Part shown: positions 46,421-55,720 of the stretch, one piece after another
Layout: each line of letters begins with the position of its first letter
Numbering within the stretch: position 1 is the first letter of the stretch
DNA from: Bemisia tabaci
Lineage: Eukaryota > Arthropoda > Insecta > Hemiptera > Aleyrodidae
DNA: 64,000 bases
Direction of reading: 5' to 3'
Assembly: GCF_918797505.1 (NCBI RefSeq)
Contig: NC_092794.1
Span: forward strand, 29,270,218-29,334,217
Translations under genes and position numbers: made by a program
Notes under the pieces: generated by a model
The model's input: only the letters and a program-made list of their open reading frames with translations
Told to the model about the DNA's origin: nothing
Database searches by the model: none

Positions 46421-47430
46421 TTTATAAAAACTACAAAAACCCTCAAAAACATTTTCGGGCAAAAAATCCGGTCGAGGAAATTGACGTGTTACATCTTATT
46501 AACCAAAAACATTCCCTTTCACCCCTCCAAGAAGGTTGATAAAACTAAGTAAGTAACTATGAGATGACAAAAACCTCTCTTAAATTCTCAGGGTCCACCA
46601 AGGCCACATATGTCCAAAAACTTACTCCTTATGGTTTAAAAAAAAGAAACAAAAAATAATCCCTCAACAATAAGAAAATTTTAAAAAAACCGATTTTGTG
46701 GTTCACAGATATGTACATAAATCCTTCGAATGAACTTGAAATCAAAAAATCGGTCGAGAAAATTTAAATGAATTTTCTCCTTCAATTATGAGTTCCGCAA
46801 CAAGCACGACTCGCTTGAAGCTTTCCATACACGAGCCGCAAGAAACTAATTTCTTCTTTCTTACCTACTGAATGTGAGGAGAGCGGGAACATTTACTTTT
46901 TCCTTCATTTATACAGGATGCAACAAGCATGACTCTTGCGTTTGCAGAAACCCTTTCATTAAGGAGATCGCGAGAGCCTTTACCGCGTTCATTTCCAAAA
47001 GGGATTACTCCAGAATTTCACATTTTAATAATTTAAACGATTCATCTGTTCTTCTCTTCTCTCCTTCTGTCCATTGACAGAAATACAAAATTTTTCCGAC
47101 TCACTGACGCGACCGGCTCGATGCTCTCAGTGAAACGGTGCCTTTTTATCCCTGACGCCAGCTTCAGTTTTACCAGTGGACCCATTTTACCACATAGGTA
47201 CATTTCAGACTCTTTCGATTAACTTCGCTGAATCTAAATCATGGTTGCTTTTACTGTAAGCTTACCATATGATTTGGATGGTGAGAAGGCTAAAAGTTTT
47301 CGTTTACTTTTCCTTTTTTTCATTTTCACGAAATGGGTCCCATTTGACAAGAGGAGTTATTTAAAAAAATTGAATTAAGTTTCGATATAAGAAAACTCAC
47401 ACCCATGCTGTGATTTAAGTGTTATTCTTT

Positions 47431-47469
<39 letters not shown>

Positions 47470-48203
47470 TATACTTTAGAGGTAATCCACACTTGTTTAC
47501 GCATCGAGCCGGTCGCGTCAGTGAGTCGGAAAAATTTTGTATTTCTGTCAATGGACAGAAGGAGAGAAGAGAAGAACAGATGAATCGTTTAAATTATTAA
47601 AATGTGAAATTCTGGAGTAATCCCTTTTGGAAATGAACGCGGTAAAGGCTCTCGCGATCTCCTTAATGAAAGGGTTTCTGCAAACGCAAGAGTCATGCTT
47701 GTTGCATCCTGTATAAATGAAGGAAAAAGTAAATGTTCCCGCTCTCCTCACATTCAGTAGGTAAGAAAGAAGAAATTAGTTTCTTGCGGCTCGTGTATGG
47801 AAAGCTTCAAGCGAGTCGTGCTTGTTGCGGAACTCATAATTGAAGGAGAAAATTCATTTAAATTTTCTCGACCGATTTTTTGATTTCAAGTTCATTCGAA
47901 GGATTTATGTACATATCTGTGAACCACAAAATCGGTTTTTTTAAAATTTTCTTATTGTTGAGGGATTATTTTTTGTTTCTTTTTTTTTAAACCATAAGGA
48001 GTAAGTTTTTGGACATATGTGGCCTTGGTGGACCCTGAGAATTTAAGAGAGGTTTTTGTCATCTCATAGTTACTTACTTAGTTTTATCAACCTTCTTGGA
48101 GGGGTGAAAGGGAATGTTTTTGGTTAATAAGATGTAACACGTCAATTTCCTCGACCGGATTTTTTGCCCGAAAATGTTTTTGAGGGTTTTTGTAGTTTAT
48201 ATC
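46421..48203. repeat. Near-perfect fold-back repeat with ~700-bp arms
   Basis: Left arm 46,421-47,122 and right arm 47,500-48,203 are inverted copies. A 67-codon ORF starting MRRAGTFTFSFIYTGC is identical in both. The spacer (47,123-47,499) contains a poly(T) run (47,435-47,466). The high arm identity means a recent origin, gene conversion or an assembly hairpin artefact. The ORFs lack recognisable domains. Confidence 0.8.
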
Positions 48204-49087
48204 AGCTCGTTTTTGAATGGAGAAAGGTGTGGCCATAAAATATTAAGTAGGTACTATTGGCTATTTGAAAATCCTGAATGAATGGAAAGTAAACAACAAC
48301 ATCTGCTAAAGCACTAACACATTCAGCGGAAATTTTAATAGCACCCACCGACTTGTGATCAGTCTGGAAATAGGTAGTTGAAAGTAGTGGGGCTACCTAA
48401 GGTAGTCAAATGTATCTGTACCTATTGGAAAGGCTCACAGGAAAAGGGTGACAGGGGAGGGGGAGGGGTTAAATAGCTATAGAGTTGTCATTTACCTGCG
48501 TGAGAAAATTAATGGAAAAAGAGTATAACTTATTGTCATAGGCATTACACTGTAAGCTTATTCCAAGTTATAAAATAATTTTGCTCATTTGTTTCAACTA
48601 CGCACATCATCCCTCTTAAGCGCACCTATGTTTGTATTAATGCTAGCGGCAAGTTTTTCGATACTGAATTTCATCACTCAGCAACCTATCAGATGATTAT
48701 GGAAATTCATGAGAGCGTTGCCTTATAAATCATAGGTACTCCGTATGGAATGATGAATTATTCATGAAACAACCAGTGAATGAAGTAGTAGAGCACAAAT
48801 TTTACCAAAATGAGGCTATTTGGTGTGGCATGACTTTAAACTAGCTAGGTATTTTCATGACTTTTGGGATTATTATTCTTTAGAGCATCCAAACATCCAA
48901 ACTTTGTTCCTACAAACTCTAGGTGCACCATACTCTAAGGAGCATTGTAAAAGAAAAATTGTCGATGATTGCAATGAAATGAGAAATATTTTCATCTCCC
49001 CCGAATACTTAATTTCTCTTTGAAAATTTGGCAACAGGCATACTTATCGCATAAGATGATCTTCCTAACTTGAGGGTGCCAGCAGCC
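48204..49087. other. No gene recognised
   Basis: A 67-codon ORF at 48,820-49,023 (plus strand) has balanced composition but no recognisable domain or splice context. Confidence 0.4.
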
Positions 49088-49378
49088 TGATTGTTGAAAA
49101 TTTGTGTTTGAAAGGTAGCGACACAGATGACATTGGTTAAAAGGTGGAGCGTTATTGATCAACTATGTCTTATCGCAGCTTTATTGTGCCTTTGTCTGGT
49201 GGAATGGACAACATACTGTCAGAAACTTAAGAGATGCCTTTAGCTTGTCTAGGGTTCCACCCATCAGAGGCACGACAAAACAGCGACAAGACATAGCGCC
49301 GACCAATCACGTACTGCCTTTTGACCTATGTCATCTATGTCTACCCGAGAAACACACAATTTCGACAATCAGGCTGCA
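49088..49378. mobile_element. Fold-back MITE with CAGCCTGATTGT termini
   Basis: Arms of about 120 bp (49,088-49,210 and 49,250-49,378) are inverted copies. They share CAGCCTGATTGT(T/C)GAAA at the ends and GACCTATGTCATCTATGTC or its complement inside. A single arm occurs at 35,645-35,785. No ORF of its own. Confidence 0.7.
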
Positions 49379-50132
49379 GGTTCTGACAATGAATACCTAT
49401 TAAGAGAATTTCTCACTGACCTTATTAAGTATCGGCCATTGCAAAAAAATACCTGCGCATGCAATGAAATAGCTTACCTTTCTCTTGGATTAATTTCGAA
49501 TAATATCGCTTCACCATAAAATTTGTCAAATCATATACTTGCCCACATAGGTAGTGCCTTAAGTTATTTTAAAAAATGCAAAAGCCACGGAGAAAGTATT
49601 TGGTCGTAATACAGGCATTTTAAGGATAAAATATTGAAAAATTTACCTCTTAGTTTCCTTGAGTTTTCAAGGTTCACTGACAGACATAAACCGAAACGGC
49701 AATCTCTTGATAAGAGCATTTAGTTAATATATGTAAGGTGATATGCGAGCTTTCCATTTCTTCTCATAAATGATACCAATTGATCTAATCACATTCAGCC
49801 TTGGACGATTAGCGGTGCAGAAACTAGGTAGGTCAATACTGAACTCCGCACACCTGATATTTTACGTGCACTGTTTCACTGGAGTAATTACATGCTGGGA
49901 GCTGAGCTTAGAAAGCACTCGCTAGGTCAAAATGGAATAATACTTCAGTAACACATCTATCTAGCAATAAGTATAAATAGCAATAAGTGGGTGCAAACAT
50001 AACCTTATGACTCGATGTAAACAAACACTCAATACGTGAATGACACAGAGCGTGCACAGAGGCTCCCTCTAGCAAACTGGTCCTCATTTAAAACAGAGAA
50101 CTGAGATTAAATATCCATTAAAAGGGTGGAGA
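49379..50132. other. No gene recognised
   Basis: AT-rich sequence without recognisable coding or repeat structure. Confidence 0.4.
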
Positions 50133-50417
50133 TTATCCCCTTACATAAGCAGCAAGAAAGAGGGGCGGCGATTTAAACAAAGCTTTCCATTCCGATTTAG
50201 GTGGGTATATCCTCTCACTTACTGGGGCTGATGCGATCAGGCAAGGCTCATAGACAAAGTAAGGATCATGAAGACATACTTCTGGCTGGATAAAAAGATA
50301 ATTGTTAATATAATTGTACTCAGCCTTGATTGACACAATCGCACTTATTCCAATGGAACTGGGTAGGAACTGGCACCTACGTATATTACTACTGTAGTCC
50401 TCTTGACAGATAAGCAA
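50133..50417 (-). CDS. Weak candidate exon, unknown protein
   Basis: A 94-codon open frame with balanced amino-acid composition (four Cys, few low-complexity runs), ending in TAA. It lies downstream, on the same strand, of a candidate signal-peptide exon at 50,619-50,807. The stop-bounded frame begins just past an AG (AACAG) that could be an acceptor, but the preceding sequence is not pyrimidine-rich. No family recognised. It could be a chance ORF. Confidence 0.15.
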   Translation of the reverse strand: MLICQEDYSSNIRRCQFLPSSIGISAIVSIKAEYNYINNYLFIQPEVCLHDPYFVYEPCLIASAPVSERIYPPKSEWKALFKSPPLFLAAYVRG

Positions 50418-50618
50418 TTTATTCTGTTACGCTTTTGTATGGAGGAAGAATGGGCGCACCCATTTCACACGGTAATCGATGCAAGAAAATGAAGCCTTCA
50501 TTGTGTTTTCATCATCAACTTATGAAATTATGAGAATAATACGAGTACATACCTTTCATTAAAGACCTTGTTACTATTGTTGGGCAAAATGATGTTTCTA
50601 ACAACTCCTGACGCAAAA

Positions 50619-50807
50619 TCAAAGAGACTCGGAAGAAACCAATTTGAGCAAATGCTCACAGTCAAAGATCTTTGATTGTGTGACATTAAGTTGATCTATG
50701 ATTGAACTGTTCCGAAAAGGGATGGAATTGTGCCTCACATACTCAGGTTCGCAAGCCACGCGTAACAAGAACGGTAGAAGAGATAGGAGGATTCCAAGAT
50801 AAATCAT
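50619..50807 (-). CDS. Weak candidate first exon of a secreted protein
   Basis: The ORF starts with ATG at 50,807 and encodes MIYLGILLSLLPFLLRVACE, a good signal peptide (hydrophobic core, small residues before a likely cleavage after Ala-18/Cys-19). About 40 polar residues with two N-glycosylation sites (NSS, NVT) follow. It ends at a stop after 62 codons or may splice onward to 50,417. Most ORFs in this region are random, and no homologue is recognised, so confidence is low. Confidence 0.25.
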   Translation of the reverse strand: MIYLGILLSLLPFLLRVACEPEYVRHNSIPFRNSSIIDQLNVTQSKIFDCEHLLKLVSSESL

Positions 50808-52254
50808 GAAGGAAACATGTTCTTAATGTAAATAACATACACTTCAGAGAAACATAATCACTCCAGAGCACATAGGTTGATGGCAAGATGTAGAGCGAAT
50901 AAATTTCGGTCGAAGTTCAGTGACAGTCGCATGTGAAGGCCGAGGCTCATATTCCAGTAATTTTTAGACTTTAGTCACGAGCATGCATTCTGTGATGTAA
51001 ATGCTGCTTCCTCTTTAGAGTTTGGCACAATTTCGGTGTAATTTCGTTAACGTAATTTACCTGAATTACATCTATCGCTTAGGTCAGGTACTGACATAAA
51101 CATGACGACATAACCTCACTTAAAAATTTGTCACATATCGTTCAATAAAATAAAGATATCTTTTGAACATTTTAAGAGAAATTAAGGTATATCGGGCTCC
51201 AGTAGAACACGTGAGACGTAATAATAAGAGTACGTACATATAGTAGTTAGCATCTACAAAGAATTAAACTCTTATCCAAATAAGGTAAATCTATTCACAA
51301 CTAGTTAAAGAGGTTGGTAACGACCGACCAGAAATCACTTGAGATTTTTAAGAAACCAATGAAGTAGTGTATCGGGATAAAAGTGGGCGTAATAATATAA
51401 GTGTGTAATATTAGTTAGGATCTAAAATGAATTGAACTTTTAAATTAAATCTGTTCATTATTCACAAATAAATACAGTAGATGGAGGTTGATATCGACGA
51501 CAGGAATTTCGTTCCCGAAACTCGGACGAACCTGAACAGAATGAACCAATGGCGTTGAACCATTATTTTATGTTACTGGTTTTTTTCTAAATTCAAAAAT
51601 TATAGCTAAAATTTTGAAGGATGTAAGCGGATGCTGGATTATCCGTGAGATAAAGCGCTTTTTTATGTGGCAAAATGAAATCCTCACATCTTCACGGAGT
51701 GCCCTTTATATAGGCTCCATTACGATCTGCGGCCGGGTAAGCGAGAAATCTGTTGTTAAAGATGGTCATGACGGGCAGTTTAGTCGTATTTTCCGTAATT
51801 TCTCTTTAAGATCACTAGGAATGTTACAAAACTGTAAAAACCCATGGACGCGGTAACATGACGATTCTTTAGGTACCCACTTTTATGGGTCTAAGGTTTA
51901 CCGTTATCGCGGAGTTTGAGTGACTTTCTCAGGACCCTGGATTCTTGAAATTCAAATTTCCCGGCAAAGTAAAAAGTAAAATTTTCCTTGTTTTGGGTCA
52001 TTAAGTGCTTATAAGTTTTTGAAAACTCAATGGATCTTAATGAAACCCTTAAACGCCATCCGGCTAACTTAGCTGCGTCCATAGACACCAAGATCGTTGG
52101 AATCCGTGCCGCCGTTTGCTCTGAATTCCATTCTAAATCGAATCAATTTTCAGATTAAGGGAGTTGCCTGTGACTAAGAGTGTCGGCCACCCGTTTGTTA
52201 TCGGGAAACTACAAAAACCCTCAAAGTAGGGTAAAAATAGCGACTTGAGAACAG
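50808..52254. other. No gene recognised
   Basis: Short ORFs only. A fragment AACTACAAAAACCCTCAAA at about 52,205 matches the outer end of the fold-back repeat at 46,421. Confidence 0.4.
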
Positions 52255-52856
52255 TAAATTATCCAACAGCGTTGCATGATTGTGCAGAAAAATATGAATT
52301 AAATTACAGCGTTGTATAGGGATTATTGTTCAATATGGCAACGCTGTAAAAAGAAAGTATTGCATGTTGCCCCTTCAATATGCGGGTTATGCAATGGTGT
52401 AATAATGCCCCTTCATTTTTCGGGTTATGCAATGGTGTATTTTCAAGATGGCGCAGCAGTGTTGCCGAAAGGGGCACGTAAATAAATGATTTATTTATTG
52501 GTGAAATTTCGCAACATTGCATTTTACAGTGTTGCCAGATGGGGCGAGAAATTAGTTGATTTTTTCGATACAATGTTGCCAGATTGTGCAAAAAATTCGG
52601 ATTTTCGGACTTGTAAAATTTTTCGGTTTCGAGAGACCGTATCTTTCCATATGGGTCGGTATCGGATAGTGTAGATTAGGGTCTGATTCGGGAATTTCAA
52701 ATTTTTCGGAAAATCACCCTCGTCCGATCCGCCACGGATCGATTCGATTCTTTTCCATAATCGAAGATCGGAAAACTGTACGGACCGAATTTCGATACGA
52801 GTTTTGGTTTTCGAGATTTCGGACTTGTAAAATTTTTCGGTTTCGAAAGACCGTAT
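52255..52856. repeat. Degenerate short repeats ('TGTTGCCAGAT', 'GGACTTGTAAAATTTTTCGG')
   Basis: Variants of CAACGCTGT/ACAGTGTTGCCAGAT recur between 52,260 and 52,580. A 40-bp word including GGACTTGTAAAATTTTTCGG and TTTCGAGAGACCGTAT is repeated at 52,607 and 52,822. No gene recognised. Confidence 0.55.
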
Positions 52857-53180
52857 GGGTTTTCCCACTCTCGCTCTCCGTTCGTTTCTGTTCGTCCCTT
52901 CGAAAGGCTTCTGACCGCCATGTAGGAGCCTACCCTATGATTAGGGCCAGTTTTCACAATGTCGCGCAGTGTCGCTTGCACGTTATGCCTGGTAACGCTA
53001 ACGAACGCTGGACTACGAGGGTTTTCCCACTCTCGCTCTCCGTTCGTTTCTGTTCGTCCCTTCGAAAGGCTTCTGACCGCCATGCAAGAGCCTACCCTAT
53101 GATTAGGGCCAGTTTTCACAATGTCGCGCAGTGTCGCTTGCACGTTATGCCCTGGAACGCTAACGAACGCTGGACTACGA
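52857..53180. repeat. 162-bp tandem duplication beside the virus-like element
   Basis: Units 52,857-53,018 and 53,019-53,180 differ at only a few positions. Each starts GGGTTTTCCCACTCTCGCTC. Because 162 is a multiple of three, long ORFs run through both copies on each strand. A repeat origin explains them better than a gene. The array lies directly left of the endogenous viral element. Confidence 0.8.
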
Positions 53181-53340
53181 GGGTTTACCGATGCGTATCG
53201 GGAACCTTGTGTTTTGGGAATGGATATTGCAATGTTCAGTTTGATGAATTAAAAAATTTTTATTATTTTTTATTGGATATTTACAGTTACAGTTTAAAAA
53301 CAGTTCGAGTTTAGAAAATGCACTAAAAACGTGAGGGTTG

Positions 53341-53673
53341 TCAACCACAAACATCGGATCCTTCTCCTTCTCCGAACTTTAAATCTACACTTATGTCATC
53401 GAGTTTCCGATTGTTATTTTTCCGGGCCATCCTGATGAAACGGAACTTGCAGTCGGATGAAAGGTACTTGGAGTACAGGTACGGTGCGGAGCAAATGAGC
53501 GCCAGTAAACTCAAGATGAATAGAAGAACATCCGTCAAGGTAGAGGGTGCGCATTTGATTTCCGGACAGACAGGGCACATTGTGATGTTTGCTTCGGATG
53601 AGTTTTCCACCAGTGAGGATTTCACTCCAACAACAGCAATGATGATGGTGATGAGAATTATTTTATCAATCAT
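53341..53673 (-). CDS. Small membrane protein of the virus-like element
   Basis: Intact 110-residue frame starting at ATG 53,673, 34 bases below the promoter-like word at 53,707-53,720. Residues 1-18 are a hydrophobic signal sequence. Residues 25-45 form a short ectodomain with N-glycosylation sites NSS and NIT and three cysteines (CPVCPEIKC). Residues 48-70 form a transmembrane helix, followed by a basic tail (KFRFIRMARKNNNRK) and an acidic Gly/Glu end. This suggests a type I membrane protein with a cytoplasmic tail. No family recognised; a viral envelope or cell-surface accessory protein is possible. Being intact beside frameshifted neighbours is notable. Confidence 0.6.
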   Translation of the reverse strand: MIDKIILITIIIAVVGVKSSLVENSSEANITMCPVCPEIKCAPSTLTDVLLFILSLLALICSAPYLYSKYLSSDCKFRFIRMARKNNNRKLDDISVDLKFGEGEGSDVCG

Positions 53674-53706
53674 GATTTCTTCCTTGCGATACTGAGAAGA
53701 GAATGC

Positions 53707-53720
53707 ATACTATTTATACG
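53707..53720 (-). promoter_or_regulatory. Promoter-like word CGTATAAATAGTAT before the membrane-protein gene
   Basis: Exact CGTATAAATAGTAT on the minus strand, 34 bases upstream of the ATG at 53,673. The same word occurs before other genes of the element on both strands. Confidence 0.7.
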
Positions 53721-53731
53721 AAATCCAACTG

Positions 53732-54112
53732 CTAGACCCGCTCTCCTCTCTCTCTTGTGTTTAATACCACGCGAATTGCACTTAACAGTCTACCTATCTT
53801 CCAGTCCTCTTCGTCTACTTTCTTGTACCCCTGCTTTAGGAAGTAAATTATTTCGTGCTCGTCTGCGACACGTTCTAGGAGAAGGCAAAATCTTTCCGTT
53901 ATCTCAACTAAGCCGTAACACCCGACGGGATCGGAAGTTTCTATTGAGCTGAGTTTGAGATGGTGGAATAACTTGTCAGGAAAAAGGAGTCGGGCAAACT
54001 TGTTCAAAAGCTCTGCTCGTATTCCTGTAAATTTGAAAGTGAGAGCCTCATATACCATATCCAAGGTGTTCATCGCTCTGATCGATTGTGATTTGAGGGT
54101 TGGAGCGTCCAT
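53732..54112 (-). CDS. Unrecognised helical accessory protein of the virus-like element
   Basis: The open frame reaches up to 54,160, but the first ATG is at 54,112, 46 bases below the promoter-like word at 54,158-54,170. That gives 126 residues starting MDAPTLKSQ. The sequence is rich in Leu, Phe and charged residues and predicted by eye to be mostly helical. Blocks AELLNKFARLLFPDKL and ITERFCLLLERVADEHEIIYFL have the amphipathic spacing of small helical bundles such as death-effector or CARD domains. That is only a resemblance in pattern. Adintovirus-like elements do carry accessory genes at such positions. It is intact, and its function is unknown. Confidence 0.5.
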   Translation of the reverse strand: MDAPTLKSQSIRAMNTLDMVYEALTFKFTGIRAELLNKFARLLFPDKLFHHLKLSSIETSDPVGCYGLVEITERFCLLLERVADEHEIIYFLKQGYKKVDEEDWKIGRLLSAIRVVLNTRERGERV

Positions 54113-54157
54113 ACTTGACGAGTTCTTGTTTTGAAATGATCGATCACACTTCCTCGA

Positions 54158-54170
54158 CACTATTTATACG
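54158..54170 (-). promoter_or_regulatory. Promoter-like word CGTATAAATAGTG
   Basis: Minus-strand word 46 bases upstream of ATG 54,112, differing from the 53,707 copy only in the last bases. Confidence 0.65.
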
Positions 54171-54320
54171 TTCCCCCGACTCGCATTGATAATTTTCCTA
54201 CTTGTATGAAAGCGTAGTTTTATATTGCGACTACAAATTATGACTACACAGTTAGGACTCAACAGTGACAGGTGAAGAGTGGGCGTCCGAGGTAGAGGCA
54301 CTTAAGTGGTGGATAACAAT

Positions 54321-54461
54321 GATGCAACTTTCTCGCCTCTTGCATCAGCTACTCGAACCACTCTGGGTGATGCAACTTTCTCGCCTCTTGCATCAGCTAC
54401 TCGAACCACTCTGGGTGATGCAACTTTCTCGCCTCTTGCATCAGCTACTCGAACCACTCTA
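54321..54461 (+). repeat. 48-bp perfect tandem repeat, three copies
   Basis: Units start at 54,321, 54,369 and 54,417 with GATGCAACTTTCTCGCCTCT. The repeat contains the near-palindrome GATGCAA ... TTGCATC. On the plus strand it reads as a repeated 16-mer MQLSRLLHQLLEPLWV inside an ORF (54,265-54,462). The position in the regulatory gap between divergent genes suggests a non-coding role such as an enhancer or replication element. Confidence 0.85.
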
Positions 54462-54577
54462 GTCAAGCGCAGTAGGTAGGGGAATCATTTTGTCTTCGCC
54501 TTCGTGGATAATAGTTTTCGCCGCCAGCGTCCCCAGTGTCCAGTGCTAACGTAACCGACCTAATCGAGTTGGACAAA

Positions 54578-54893
54578 TTATGACGACATAGTTTGTCCGA
54601 GTGCAACCGAGTTTGGTGATTATCAAATACTACTATATTTACTCCGTGGTAAATTATAACTCTACATAAAAGTGTAATTTATGTTACGACTTATGACGAC
54701 ATAGTTTGTCCGAGTGAAACCGAGTTTGGTGATTATCAAATACTACTATATTTACTCCGCGGTAAATTATAACTCTACATAAAAGTGTAATTTATGTTAC
54801 GATTTATGACTACACAGTTTGCCCGAGTGAAACCGAGTTTGGTGATTAACAAATACTACTATATTTACTTTGAGGTAAATCATGAGTCTACAG
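54578..54893 (+). repeat. 113-bp tandem repeat, nearly three copies, upstream of the polymerase
   Basis: Units start TTATGACGACATAGTTTGTC at 54,578 and 54,691, and as TTATGACTACACAGTTTGCC at 54,804. Each contains ACTACTATATTTACTCCG and GGTAAATTATAACTCTACAT. The third unit is partial and more diverged. A stray TTATGACTACACAGTT also occurs at 54,238. The array fills the gap between the leftward accessory genes and the polymerase. Confidence 0.85.
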
Positions 54894-54975
54894 TTTCTTT
54901 CCGCTCGGTGAGGAAACTATTTATATTTACCTCCGCGTAGAAAACTCGTCAGTCTCACTTTTGGAAACCCTCGAG

Positions 54976-55223
54976 CTTATAATAGTATTCACTCTGAAAT
55001 CTTTTCAGAGAACAGAATCTTACAAACGAGAAAATAGTGTTGATTTTCTGTTCTGACGAAATCAGAAAATCTCGAGCTTATAATAGTATAAAACTTTGAG
55101 CTTAAAATAGTATTCACTTGTTCGCTCTGAAATCTTTTTCCGTGAACAGAATCTAGCAAACGTAAAGAAAGTGCAAGTTTTCTTTTCTGACCGACTCGGA
55201 AGACTTTGAGCTTAAAATAGTAT
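54976..55223 (+). promoter_or_regulatory. Repeated promoter/leader module upstream of the polymerase (four TATA-like words)
   Basis: CTTATAATAGTAT occurs at 54,976-54,988 and 55,077-55,089, and CTTAAAATAGTAT at 55,101-55,113 and 55,211-55,223. Between them, two imperfect copies of a ~100-120 bp module begin CTCTGAAATCTTTT and contain GAACAGAATCT and TTTTCT-TTCTGAC words. The last word ends eight bases before the polymerase ATG (55,231). That is too close for a classical TATA box serving that ATG, so either an upstream copy is used or the word acts as an initiator. Confidence 0.65.
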
Positions 55224-55266
55224 CTTTATCATGGCTGCTCAAGAACAGAATGTTGAAACTTTCATC

Positions 55267-55720
55267 CAATGTGATATTTGTGATGAATTTTATAAACAAG
55301 GTGAAAAGCATGAACATGGTGCGGAACAAATTAAGAAGGAGGAGGGTATCAACGATGAAACGAATATTAAACAGGAGCTCATCGAATGTGATATTTGTGA
55401 TGAATTTTATAGACAAGGTGAAAAGCACGAACATGGTGCCGAACAAATTAAGAAGGAGGAGGGTATCAACGATGAAACGCATATTAAACAGGAGCACAAC
55501 GCGCTCATCCATTGTGATCTTTGTGATGAGTTTTATGCGGAGGGAGAGAATCATGAGCAATCTCCCGAACATATTGAAAAGATGTCCACCTCATCACCTA
55601 CCGATGACAACAACGATCAAGAATATTGTGACACGTGTAAAATATCATACCATAAAAGAGAAAAACATGAAGAATCTGCAAGTCACATAAGAAATTTGTT
55701 CGAGATGAAAGTACCGATTG
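55267..55720 (+). repeat. In-frame repeats coding four zinc-finger-like units of the polymerase N-terminus
   Basis: TGTGAT(A/C)TTTGTGATGA recurs at 55,270, 55,387 and 55,513, with a diverged unit at 55,627. The first two units (117 bp, 39 residues) are almost identical and so recently duplicated. Each codes C-D-x-C ... (G/R)EKHE-type Cys2-His2 signatures joined by acidic and lysine-rich linkers. Confidence 0.75.

Noticed and set aside
46874..47751. Two identical 67-codon ORFs
   Set aside because: They are mirror images in the fold-back arms; identity reflects the repeat rather than a conserved protein.
48820..49023. 67-codon ORF of balanced composition
   Set aside because: No homologue recognised, no splice or promoter context; length expected by chance in this much AT-rich DNA.
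52697..53314. 148- and 125-codon ORFs over the 162-bp duplication
   Set aside because: A repeat unit divisible by three keeps frames open on both strands; no recognisable domain.
54265..54462. ORF with three 16-residue repeats as a leucine-rich peptide gene
   Set aside because: The repeat sits in a non-coding-looking regulatory gap, has no conserved context, and is better explained as a DNA repeat.
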